Origin: Clostridiales bacterium
GTDB taxonomy: Bacteria; Bacillota; Clostridia; Saccharofermentanales; Saccharofermentanaceae
DNA length: 64,000 nucleotides
Reading direction: 5' to 3'
NCBI GenBank assembly: GCA_017551865.1
Contig: JAFZKB010000014.1
Span: 62,001 to 126,000 of the forward strand
Position numbers and translations under genes: made by a program. This document shows positions 1 through 8,658 of this stretch, piece after piece. A model generated the notes under the pieces. It searched no databases and was not told the DNA's origin. It saw only the letters and a list, made by a program, of their open reading frames with translations. Every line of letters begins with the position of its first letter. The first letter of the stretch is position 1.

Positions 1-1197
1 TACCGCATGAAAAGAAATGCCGCGAATCTGGCGACGATCTGTATCTTTGCCACGATGGTCCTTGTGACGATGTCTTCGGTCATGACGCTTTACAGCACGG
101 TCCATGACATGGCAAGCAGTTACTATGTCGTCGATCTGGATATCCTTTATGAGACTCCGGATACAGATGAGATCCGTCAGGAGCGTCTCGAAAAGATCCG
201 CCAGGCGGCCGATAAGTCAGGCGTTTCGATCGATCAGATTTATATATATAAATATATGAATGCTTTTGCCAGGATCAAAAACGGCGTCGTTCTGACCGCG
301 CCTTCCTATCTCTCGATCGATGCATGTGAGATCTTTATCTTCACTGAGGATATCTATAACTACACGAATAACACTACCCTCGATCTGAAGGAGAATGAGA
401 TCGCGCTTTACTGCCGTTCGGGAAAAGACATCGGCGATACGATCGCCTTCCAGGCCATGGATAAAGACGGCTATGCCAAAGATGGTGTATCGGAAGAGTT
501 TAATCTTCGAAAGATCACCGAAGCACCGAAAATGAGTTCCGGAAGTTCCATCGCCGTCTCGGACGGGCTCTACTATTTCATCGTTCCGAATGATGCGGTT
601 CTTGCGAAGTTAGAACCATATATAAATGAGAACGTCTTTGAAGTAGGCGAAAGAAATGAGCGTCTTCTGATCAATACCTCTTCCGGCAGACCCGAACAGC
701 TGGCGATGTTTGAAGAGATCCGCACAAACCAGCCACAGTATGATTACCTGTATGTGAATTCCAGGATCGACAGTATCGAAGAGATCGTCGGTATCTATTC
801 AGGCCTTTTCTTCTTAGGTCTTTTCCTGAGTATTGCCTTCCTGACGATCACGATCCTCAATATGTATTTTTCTCAGCTTCAGCAGGGCTATGAAGATTCC
901 CGCCGCTTTGCGATCATGAGAAAGGTCGGACTTACGAGAAAAGAGATCAAGAAGTCCATCAACTCGCAGATCGTCGTCGTGTTCCTCCTGCCTCTGATCG
1001 TGGCCGTGATCCACACAGCCGCTGCGTACCCGATGGTAAACAGGATCCTGCGTATCCTCGGCGGATGCGAACCGCAGGCATTCCTCCTGATCCTTTCGAT
1101 GTGTGTTGTCGTGTTCGCGCTCTTTTACACGATCGCCTATCTCTTTACGAGAAGGACATACCTAAAGATGGTCAGCGGTGCCTATGACGGGAAATAA
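1..1197 (+). CDS. BceB-like ABC transporter permease, C-terminal part (5' end outside window)
   Basis: The reading frame is open to base 1 and the codons before the first ATG (Tyr-Arg) continue it, so this is the 3' part of a longer gene. About 398 residues are visible. A membrane segment lies at the start, then roughly 230 residues predicted outside the membrane, then three membrane segments near residues 270-290, 325-345 and 355-375. The RRFAIMRKVGLTRKEIKKS stretch before the last two helices is typical of the FtsX/BceB family, whose members export or sense peptide antibiotics such as bacitracin together with an ATPase and often a two-component system. Those partners would lie upstream, outside the window. 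The family call rests on topology and this motif; the substrate cannot be deduced. Confidence 0.85.
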   Translation, partial: YRMKRNAANLATICIFATMVLVTMSSVMTLYSTVHDMASSYYVVDLDILYETPDTDEIRQERLEKIRQAADKSGVSIDQIYIYKYMNAFARIKNGVVLTAPSYLSIDACEIFIFTEDIYNYTNNTTLDLKENEIALYCRSGKDIGDTIAFQAMDKDGYAKDGVSEEFNLRKITEAPKMSSGSSIAVSDGLYYFIVPNDAVLAKLEPYINENVFEVGERNERLLINTSSGRPEQLAMFEEIRTNQPQYDYLYVNSRIDSIEEIVGIYSGLFFLGLFLSIAFLTITILNMYFSQLQQGYEDSRRFAIMRKVGLTRKEIKKSINSQIVVVFLLPLIVAVIHTAAAYPMVNRILRILGGCEPQAFLLILSMCVVVFALFYTIAYLFTRRTYLKMVSGAYDGK

Positions 1198-1241
1198 ATA
1201 CGACCTATAAACGACATTATTCGACAAGATATTGATAAACG

Positions 1242-1297
1242 AAAAGCCTCCGATAGAGTAAAATCTTAAGTGACAGATTCTTCTCATCGGAGGTTTT
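1242..1297 (+). promoter_or_regulatory. Hairpin that pairs with the Shine-Dalgarno sequence of the GH3 gene
   Basis: CCTCCGAT (1247-1254) is the exact complement of ATCGGAGG (1286-1293), and the AAAA before it can pair with the TTTT after it, leaving G1246 bulged. The loop is 31 nt and can itself form AATCT/AGATT (1262-1266 with 1275-1279). The right arm contains the only good ribosome binding site of the GH3 gene (GGAGG, 7 nt before ATG 1301). The element may be an intrinsic terminator of the permease gene, a translational switch for the GH3 gene, or both. Confidence 0.55.
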
Positions 1298-1300
1298 CTT

Positions 1301-4081
1301 ATGCCTGAATATATCCTCGACTGGAATAAATATGCAGATACTGCGATCCGCGTCGCCGAAGAAGGTTCGGTCCTCATTAAGAACGACCGCTCCGCACTCC
1401 CGCTTTCGAAAGGTGCGAACGTCGCGGTCTTCGGAAGAATGCAGAGAAACTACTATAAGAGCGGCACCGGTTCCGGCGGCATGGTCAATGTCAAGCATGT
1501 TGTTTCGATCCTCGAAGGCCTTCAGAAGGAAGAAGGAATCAACGTAGACGAAACGCTTCTTAAGATCTACGACGAGTGGGAGCTTGATCATCCGGTCGAT
1601 CCGGGTCTTGGCTGGGGCAAGGAGAACTGGTCGCAGGATGAGATGCCGATTTCAGATGATGTGGTAAAAGAAGCCGCAGGAAGAAACGACGCGGCGATCA
1701 TCGTCATCGGAAGAACGGCAGGTGAGGACCGTGATAATACTCCGCAGAAAGGATCCTTCTTCTTAAACGAGGGAGAAGAGGAGATGATGCGTAAAGTCTG
1801 TGATGCGTTTTCTAAGACGATCGTTCTTTTAAATGTCGGCAACATCATCGACATGTCCTTTATATCTAAGTACGATCCGGCCGCAGTCCTTTATGTCTGG
1901 CAGGCCGGCATGATCGGCGGAACGGCGGTCAGTAACATTGTTACCGGTAAAGCCGTTCCTTCGGGAAGCCTTACCGATACGATCGCAAAAGATCTTTCCG
2001 ACTATCCGTCTTCTCCTAACTTCGGCGGCGATGACCTCTCGAAGGATTTCTATGCGGAAGACATCTTTGTCGGCTACAGATACTTTTCGACATTTGCGCC
2101 GGAGAAGGTCCTCTATCCATTCGGATATGGTCTTTCCTATACGACGTTTGAGATCACGGATCTCGGTTTTTCTGCGGAAGGTACCGACGTCAGTGTGAAG
2201 CTTTCCGTCAAGAATAAAGGAAACTATCCGGGCAAGAAGACCGTCATGCTCTTTGCCCAGACACCGTCTGACCGGATCGCGACACCTTCCCGTGTCCTCG
2301 TAGATTTTGCGAAGACAGAGGAACTGGCTCCGGGTCAGGCGCAGGAGATCACATTAAAAGCAGGGAAGAAACGCTTCTCTTCTTTCGACGATGATGGACG
2401 ACTGATGGGGAAAACAGGCTGGGTGCTCCCGAAAGGCACCTATTCCTTCTACGCAGGAGAAAATGTAGTAGAAGCGGGGCTTTCCGGATCTTTTGAACTA
2501 TCGGAAGATACGATGGTTGAAGCGCTCGAATCGGCCGCAAAGCCGCTTCAGGCTTTTGAAAGACTTACGATCGGCGGTAAGTATGAACCCGTTCCGCTCC
2601 GTGAAGTCGAACACGTAAATACGAGAATGGAAAGACTTCCGAAGGAGATTCCATATACCGGTGATCTCGGCATCAAACTTTCGGATGTGAAGCTTAAGAA
2701 GCATACCCTTGAGGAATTCATCGGTCAGCTTTCGGACGAGGAACTCTGCCTCATCATCCGCGGCGAAGGCATGGGAAGCCCGAAGGTCACGACAGGAACA
2801 GCCGCCGCTTTTGCCGGTGCTTCAAAAGAACTGCAGGCGATGGGCATTCCGGCGCTCTGCTGTGACGATGGCCCTTCCGGCATGCGTATCGACAGCGGGA
2901 AGAAGGCATTCTCACTTCCGAATGGCACCTGCCTGGCATGCACATTCAATGAGAAACTCAACGAAGAACTCTTCGACTGGTTCGGCATCGAGATGGTAAG
3001 TAACGAAGTCGATAACATCTTAGGCCCCGGTATCAACATCCACCGTCATCCGTTAAACGGCAGAAACTTCGAGTATTTTTCCGAGGATCCGCTCCTTACG
3101 GGACGCATTGCATCTGCACAGCTCCGCGGTATGGATAAGCACGGAGTGACCGGCACGATCAAGCATTTCTGCTGCAACAACAGAGAAACGAACAGAAGAT
3201 GTATGGATTCCGTCGTTTCCGAAAGAGCCCTTCGTGAGATCTATCTTAAGGGATTTGAGATCGCGATCAAGGAAGGAAACGCCAGATCCGTCATGTCCGT
3301 ATACAACCAGATCAATGGTGCTTTCGGCACGGCAAACTACGAGCTCGATACGACGATCCTCCACGACCAGTGGGGCTTTACCGGTATCCTTATGACTGAC
3401 TGGTGGGCCTATATCGACGGCATTCCGGAGAATCAGTTTGACCATGGTCTTAGGAGTCATTCCGTCATGGCCAGAGCCCAGTGCGATATTTACATGGTCT
3501 GCTCCTCTGTCGAAAGAGCCGACCTCGATGCGACAGATACATTCGAGAACCTCAAAAACGGCAGAACGGATCTCATCACGAGAGCCGAGCTTCAGAGAAA
3601 TGCCGCCAATATCTTAAGATATGCCATGAATACGCCGGCGATGGATGCGATCATGGGCGACCGCCCGGTTGTCAAGCATATCGACTGTCCGTTCTCTGAC
3701 GATGCGATCGAGGCCAAGGTGGATCTTTACTATGAGATCGACAAAGATCCGGTCATCACGGTAGATGTCGATACTTCCGAGGGAAAAGACTTCGTCTTCG
3801 GTATCACCTGCAATAAACTTGGCGTATATGAATGCGAGCTTGTGGCCTGCTCGGATCTGTCCCCTCTGGCCCAGCTCCCGATCACGCTTTACTACACAAG
3901 TATCCCGCTTCGTGTCATTACGTTCACGGGATCGGAAGGCCAGGACGTATCGCAGACGACGGAGTGCATCCTGATCGCCAAGCATTCTGTATTCAGAATG
4001 CATTTCGGAAAACGCGGATTGAAGCTGAAGTGCCTGAAATTCAAGTACTTACACGGATTGGAGAACATCTCCTTCGATTAA
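1301..4081 (+). CDS. Glycoside hydrolase family 3 beta-glucosidase with permuted domain order
   Basis: A 926-residue cytoplasmic-type enzyme without signal peptide, likely releasing terminal beta-linked glucose (or a related sugar) from oligosaccharides. Domain order is reversed relative to most GH3 enzymes. The alpha/beta sandwich domain comes first (AEEGSVLIKND near residue 20 to about 265), then an Fn3-like domain (starting near FGYGLSYTTFE, residues 270-400), and the TIM-barrel domain comes last (about 470-760). The barrel carries the KHFCCNN and GRNFEYFSEDP motifs and the nucleophile Asp700 in the TDWW motif. The same reversed order is known from Ruminococcus albus and Butyrivibrio glucosidases. 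A C-terminal extension of about 150 residues follows the barrel. The ATG has GGAGG 7 nt upstream, inside a hairpin. The gene stands alone; substrate specificity is not visible. Confidence 0.93.
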   Translation: MPEYILDWNKYADTAIRVAEEGSVLIKNDRSALPLSKGANVAVFGRMQRNYYKSGTGSGGMVNVKHVVSILEGLQKEEGINVDETLLKIYDEWELDHPVDPGLGWGKENWSQDEMPISDDVVKEAAGRNDAAIIVIGRTAGEDRDNTPQKGSFFLNEGEEEMMRKVCDAFSKTIVLLNVGNIIDMSFISKYDPAAVLYVWQAGMIGGTAVSNIVTGKAVPSGSLTDTIAKDLSDYPSSPNFGGDDLSKDFYAEDIFVGYRYFSTFAPEKVLYPFGYGLSYTTFEITDLGFSAEGTDVSVKLSVKNKGNYPGKKTVMLFAQTPSDRIATPSRVLVDFAKTEELAPGQAQEITLKAGKKRFSSFDDDGRLMGKTGWVLPKGTYSFYAGENVVEAGLSGSFELSEDTMVEALESAAKPLQAFERLTIGGKYEPVPLREVEHVNTRMERLPKEIPYTGDLGIKLSDVKLKKHTLEEFIGQLSDEELCLIIRGEGMGSPKVTTGTAAAFAGASKELQAMGIPALCCDDGPSGMRIDSGKKAFSLPNGTCLACTFNEKLNEELFDWFGIEMVSNEVDNILGPGINIHRHPLNGRNFEYFSEDPLLTGRIASAQLRGMDKHGVTGTIKHFCCNNRETNRRCMDSVVSERALREIYLKGFEIAIKEGNARSVMSVYNQINGAFGTANYELDTTILHDQWGFTGILMTDWWAYIDGIPENQFDHGLRSHSVMARAQCDIYMVCSSVERADLDATDTFENLKNGRTDLITRAELQRNAANILRYAMNTPAMDAIMGDRPVVKHIDCPFSDDAIEAKVDLYYEIDKDPVITVDVDTSEGKDFVFGITCNKLGVYECELVACSDLSPLAQLPITLYYTSIPLRVITFTGSEGQDVSQTTECILIAKHSVFRMHFGKRGLKLKCLKFKYLHGLENISFD

Positions 4082-4097
4082 GGACCGATAGATTTTT

Positions 4098-4161
4098 CCC
4101 CTCGCCTGTGGCAATATAGATATACAAGTTTCCTTGAGGTTGGAGATGGTTTGTCGAGGGG
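4098..4161 (+). promoter_or_regulatory. Long-range pairing between leader and Shine-Dalgarno sequence
   Basis: CCCCTCG at 4098-4104 is exactly complementary to CGAGGGG at 4155-4161, which is the ribosome binding site of the CAP-domain protein starting at 4171. The loop is 50 nt and contains a small CAAG/CTTG stem. Such pairing could lower translation, but seven base pairs across 50 nt could also arise by chance. Confidence 0.3.
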
Positions 4162-4170
4162 GTGCTTTGG

Positions 4171-6672
4171 ATGAGACATAAGAAACTATCTTTGCTTTTC
4201 GCTTTTACGATCCTTGTATCGGTATTTACCTTTTCCGCCATGACGATGGCGATGAAAAAGACGGTCCTTTCCGCACCGGCAGCGGTGACTGGACTTTCTG
4301 CAGTATCTTCCGGCAAGAACCGGGTGACTCTTTCCTGGAAAGAGGTCAGCGGTGCCGAAGGGTATCTGGTCTATGCCCAGAAAGACGGTAAATACGGCTA
4401 TTGCGGCATGACTACGAAGGGGACGACCTTTTCCGATACCAAAGCGCTGGATGAGGATTATAACTTCTACTGGGTCTTCGCGTATGTGAAAGATAGTTCC
4501 GGCAAGATGATCACCGGCGGATGCGAAAAGTATGTGTTCGCAAAAGGTGTCTGTGCTGCGGCTCTAAATCTTAAGGCAACAGCCGGTTATTACTCCATCA
4601 AGCTTACCTGGAGCGCGTCCTATGGTGCGGAAGGCTATCTGGTATATGGAAAGACCGAAAGCGGCGAATACGGCTATAAGGGCATGACGACGAAAGGCAC
4701 GACCTGGACCGATCAGGATGCCTCCATAAGTGAGTACAATTTCTACTGGGTGTTCCCGTATCACAAAAATGCCGACGGCAAGATGATCACCGGCCTTACA
4801 GGAAAGTATACCTATGGAAAAGCCATGACATATACCAAGTCCGTCACGGGTTTAAAGGCGGCAGGTAAAGAAAAATGTGTTCAGCTCACATGGGACAAAA
4901 CAGATCCGGCGGATGGATACATCATCTATAGAAAAGTGGGAAGTGGCGCTTTTACTTACCGCTACATGGTGACCAATCCTTCCTTTAAGGACACGACAGC
5001 ATCTACTGAAGATTACAATTACTATAGGGTCTATCCGTATATCACCGTAAAAGGTGAGCGTGTTGTGGGTCCTTCTACGACATATGTCTACGCAAAAGCC
5101 TATGTGAAGACCTACGTGTTAGGCGATGTGACCGCATCTTTGGATAGTCAGGGAACCATGTATCTGACCGGAAACGGAGGAATGGTCGAAGTTTGGGAGA
5201 ATACTTCCTCCTCGAGTTCCGGCCTTCAGGTCCTGACGTGTACACCCCCATGGGATAGCGAGAAATACCTGATCAGGAAAGTGGTCGTAGGTCCCGGCGT
5301 CACGTATATCAGTTCAAATGCTTTCTATAATTGCTATAATCTGACGGAGGTCGATCTTTCTTCGGCAAGAAGTCTGGATACGATCGGAAACTGTGCTTTT
5401 TCATGTTGCCGATCTCTCCAATCTCTGACGATCCCGGACAATACTGTAAAGCATCTCAATGATGGATCTTTTGGTACATGCGGAATACGAGAACTTTATC
5501 TGGGTGAGGGTCTGTTGACGATGTCCAGAACTGCATTTCAGGCGAATCAATACCTTGAATCCGTTACGCTCCCGGCTTCTTTGGAAATATTTGATACAGA
5601 GGGATCTGATTACTATGCTCCGTTCGACCGCTGCTCGGCGATGAAGGAGATCAAGGTCGCCAGCGGATCGCAACACTACTATGCACAGGACAACATTCTT
5701 TACGAGAGAAAGGATGGGAAAGTCCTTCTGGCTTATTGCCCTCAAAACAGAGCAGGCACATCCTTAACGATCCCCGACGGTGTAAACGTAATTAGGTCCG
5801 GAGCTTTTTACGGACAGAAAAATCTTCAGACCATCTTTATCCCGGACAGTGTGACCGAGATCAGATCCCGCGCTTTAGAAGCCTGTGATGCTCTTAAGAA
5901 GATCACGGGCATGAAAAACGTAGAAGAGATCGGTCCTCGGGCGATCAGCTGCTGCCCGCTGCTATCCAGTATTCCCGCGCTCACCAATGTTAAGGTCATT
6001 GGAGAAATGGCATTTATTGACGATGAATCCCTGACTTCCGTGACATTGGGAAGTAAACTTGAGACAATTGGAAATAAAGCATTCGCGTCTACTGCAATAA
6101 AGACCTTCAGTATCCCGGATTCCATCAAAACGATTGGCACACAGGCATTCCCCGAAGGCGCATCAGTCACTCTTCCGAAAGGCATGTATCAAATAGAAGA
6201 TGGCAGTTATATCTGGGGTAAGATCGAGAAAGTCACGGGTACCAGAAGATACGATTACGCCTATAAGGTCCTGGACCTTGTCAATCAGGAAAGAAAAAAG
6301 GAGGGGCTTGCGCCATTGACCATGGATATGGATCTTTTGGAAGCCGCTATGGTGCGTTCTGCAGAACTCGATTTTTCTTTTTCGCATGCAAGGCCGAATG
6401 GTACCAGTTGTTATACTATCCATTCGAAGATATATGGTGAGAATATTGCCTGGGGATATGGTACGCCTTCAAGTGTTATGAATGCGTGGATGAATTCAGC
6501 AGGTCACAAGGCAAATATCTTAGGAGATTATAAATCGATAGGCATCGCCTGCTTTGAATGTAATGGCGGAATCTACTGGGTCCAGGTCTTCGGATATAAT
6601 GAAGCATTAACAGGAAGCAAACCTTCTAATCGTCAGGTCACGCAAGAAGTATTGGTAAAAATCGAAAAATAG
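4171..6672 (+). CDS. Secreted protein: three Fn3-like repeats, BspA-type LRRs and a CAP domain
   Basis: This is an 833-residue exported protein. The N-terminus MRHKKLSLLF followed by a hydrophobic stretch is a signal peptide or membrane anchor. Three Fn3-like repeats of about 90 residues follow (near 35-130, 130-222 and 223-312), each with the GYLVYxxK...GMTTKGTTF...YWVF signature. Residues 330-690 hold LRR_5/BspA-type repeats (AFxxCxxLxxVxLP pattern). Residues 700-820 form a CAP/SCP domain with SHARPNG, GENIAWG and SAGHKANIL. CAP domains in bacteria are secreted proteins of mostly unknown activity. I start at ATG 4171 rather than GTG 4162 because the paralogue at 10273 begins with the same MRHK and the GAGGGGG site is well spaced. 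Likely co-transcribed with the next gene (16 nt gap). Confidence 0.9.
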   Translation: MRHKKLSLLFAFTILVSVFTFSAMTMAMKKTVLSAPAAVTGLSAVSSGKNRVTLSWKEVSGAEGYLVYAQKDGKYGYCGMTTKGTTFSDTKALDEDYNFYWVFAYVKDSSGKMITGGCEKYVFAKGVCAAALNLKATAGYYSIKLTWSASYGAEGYLVYGKTESGEYGYKGMTTKGTTWTDQDASISEYNFYWVFPYHKNADGKMITGLTGKYTYGKAMTYTKSVTGLKAAGKEKCVQLTWDKTDPADGYIIYRKVGSGAFTYRYMVTNPSFKDTTASTEDYNYYRVYPYITVKGERVVGPSTTYVYAKAYVKTYVLGDVTASLDSQGTMYLTGNGGMVEVWENTSSSSSGLQVLTCTPPWDSEKYLIRKVVVGPGVTYISSNAFYNCYNLTEVDLSSARSLDTIGNCAFSCCRSLQSLTIPDNTVKHLNDGSFGTCGIRELYLGEGLLTMSRTAFQANQYLESVTLPASLEIFDTEGSDYYAPFDRCSAMKEIKVASGSQHYYAQDNILYERKDGKVLLAYCPQNRAGTSLTIPDGVNVIRSGAFYGQKNLQTIFIPDSVTEIRSRALEACDALKKITGMKNVEEIGPRAISCCPLLSSIPALTNVKVIGEMAFIDDESLTSVTLGSKLETIGNKAFASTAIKTFSIPDSIKTIGTQAFPEGASVTLPKGMYQIEDGSYIWGKIEKVTGTRRYDYAYKVLDLVNQERKKEGLAPLTMDMDLLEAAMVRSAELDFSFSHARPNGTSCYTIHSKIYGENIAWGYGTPSSVMNAWMNSAGHKANILGDYKSIGIACFECNGGIYWVQVFGYNEALTGSKPSNRQVTQEVLVKIEK

Positions 6673-6688
6673 AAACTTGGAGGTAAAA

Positions 6689-8491
6689 ATGCAGAAAACA
6701 AAACAGTTAATGGCAGGCCTTTTAGCGGCAACATTGATCAGTTCGACCGGAGCGGTTCTTTTCGAAAAGAAACAGGTAAGAGCAGATGCCGGCGTTGAGA
6801 TCAACAGCAGTAATTTCTCACCGATCCTTGTAGATTTTGTCAAGGACTTTGAGAAAAGATTCGGAAATAATGACGGCTACCTTTCCGAAGAAGAAGGAGC
6901 AGAAATCAAGGAGATCTCGATGCAGCATAAGGACTTAGATGAGGGAAAGACATATCTTAGTTCGGGACTTCAGTATATGCCGAATCTGAACTATCTTGCT
7001 GTCCAGTGGTGTAATATCACGTCGATCGATGTAAGCCATAATCCGAATCTCGAAAGACTGATTTTAAACAACGATGAGCTTACTTCCATTTCTCTGACCA
7101 ACAATAAAAAACTGATGTGTCTGGGAATAGAGAGCAATAATATAACGGAACTGGATATTACGAACTGTCCGTATCTTGTAGATGGCTATAACTCGTTTGA
7201 ACCGCATAACTACCACGATTTTGGCGGTGACTTTTTTTCCTGGGAAGGACTGAATCCTGAGAAAAATTCGAGGACCTGGACATATATCTCTGCAGACCGA
7301 AAGGTCAAGATCAAAAGCACCGGTGAGAAGTTCCGAATTCCAATTGATGAGGATCATTTCTCCTATGTTCTTTCGAATTATCTGCAGAATGAGGATAAGA
7401 ATAAGTGGGACAAGGATGGTTATCTTTCGCTGATCGAGGCAAAAACGGTCGATTCGCTTGTCTTCTTTGAATCTAGGCCGCCGGAAGGGAAAACGGATCT
7501 CGATAAGGGAATGGAATATCTTATGAATTTGAGTAAGCTTTCGATTCTAGGTGGTGGAATCACTTCTGTTAATGTCCGGAAGAATCCGACATTGAAAAAA
7601 CTGGATCTGTTTGATTGTTCCATTACTTCGATAGATGTCTCCCAGAATACTGAACTTGAGGTGCTCGCCCTGACATCAACGAAGATCTCCTCACTGGATA
7701 TATCGAATAATACGAAGCTGATGGCTGTTTATGTTGATGGCACCAATGTCCAAAAACTGGATATCAGCAATTGTCCGATCCTGGTCGAAGCGTATAATAC
7801 AATTCCTCGCAAGGAAGTTAATGATGATGATTTCTTCTTCAGTGTCTGGTACGGCCGAAACGAAGCAGAAAATGATGATGACTGGATCTATATTACAACG
7901 AATCCGGAAGCGGAGATCGTAGCGGAAAAGATCGTTCTTCCGTCTGTGACAGCGCTGAAAGCGGAGAGTGCCGGGAAGAATAAGGTCAAACTGACCTGGG
8001 GCGCAGCAGAAGGTGCTGAGGGATATCTCATCTATGCCAAGAAAGGCAAGACATACGGTTACGTCGGAATGACCACGAAAGGTACAACATATACCGATAC
8101 CAAAGCACTCGACAGTGATTACAACTTTTACTGGGTCTATCCGTATATCAAAGGGGAATCTGGAAATATGCTGGTCGGTACCTGCAGTAAATATGTCTAT
8201 GCAAAGGGTGTCACTCTTGCCGTAACAGGTCTTAAAGCAAGTGGTTCGACCGGGAAAGTTACTCTTACGTGGACAGCTTCTCTTGGTGCGGACGGATACC
8301 TTATCTATGGCATCCGCCCAGGTCAGAACTACGGATATATCGGCATGACCACAACAGGTACTAAGTTTACTGATACCAAAGCAAGTAAAGCGGACTGGAC
8401 ATTCTACTGGGTATTCCCGTATCACAAGGATGCAGAAGGGAAGATGATCGTCGGCGGCACGGCCCCGTACGTCTATAGTAAGGCAAGATAA
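6689..8491 (+). CDS. Secreted leucine-rich-repeat protein with two Fn3-like repeats
   Basis: This is a 600-residue protein with an N-terminal signal peptide (MQKTKQLMAGLLAATLISS). It then has two LRR modules, each introduced by an EF-hand-like DGYLSxxE loop, near residues 55 and 240. The leucine repeats follow the pattern N-x-x-L-x-x-L-x-x-x-x-x-x-I-T-S-I-D-V-S, so the inner half looks like an internal duplication. Two Fn3-like repeats close the protein (about 420-600), ending in YVYSKAR. The ATG at 6689 is preceded by TTGGAGG at 6677-6683; an in-frame TTG at 6677 lies inside that site and is not a credible start. A strong terminator follows at 8515. No catalytic domain is visible; a role in adhesion or surface display is inferred from architecture. 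Confidence 0.85.
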   Translation: MQKTKQLMAGLLAATLISSTGAVLFEKKQVRADAGVEINSSNFSPILVDFVKDFEKRFGNNDGYLSEEEGAEIKEISMQHKDLDEGKTYLSSGLQYMPNLNYLAVQWCNITSIDVSHNPNLERLILNNDELTSISLTNNKKLMCLGIESNNITELDITNCPYLVDGYNSFEPHNYHDFGGDFFSWEGLNPEKNSRTWTYISADRKVKIKSTGEKFRIPIDEDHFSYVLSNYLQNEDKNKWDKDGYLSLIEAKTVDSLVFFESRPPEGKTDLDKGMEYLMNLSKLSILGGGITSVNVRKNPTLKKLDLFDCSITSIDVSQNTELEVLALTSTKISSLDISNNTKLMAVYVDGTNVQKLDISNCPILVEAYNTIPRKEVNDDDFFFSVWYGRNEAENDDDWIYITTNPEAEIVAEKIVLPSVTALKAESAGKNKVKLTWGAAEGAEGYLIYAKKGKTYGYVGMTTKGTTYTDTKALDSDYNFYWVYPYIKGESGNMLVGTCSKYVYAKGVTLAVTGLKASGSTGKVTLTWTASLGADGYLIYGIRPGQNYGYIGMTTTGTKFTDTKASKADWTFYWVFPYHKDAEGKMIVGGTAPYVYSKAR

Positions 8492-8514
8492 AGGTCTGAT
8501 TTTTCAAAGCATCG

Positions 8515-8548
8515 GGAGCTGTTTCATTCCTTGAAGCAGCTCCTTTTT
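8515..8548 (+). terminator. Intrinsic terminator after the 6689-8491 gene
   Basis: The 12-bp stem GGAGCTGTTTCA / TGAAGCAGCTCC (one G-T pair) with loop TTCCT is followed by TTTTT at 8544-8548. It separates the first A-B gene pair of the surface-protein cluster from the second. Confidence 0.85.
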
Positions 8549-8658
8549 GTAAGTATTCTTTTGTTAACAATATGTTTTTACAATTTTCATATCGCTTCTG
8601 GCACTATTATAGTAGATAAGTTTTTAGTGAAGATCGAGAAGATCGGAAGGGGTGCACT

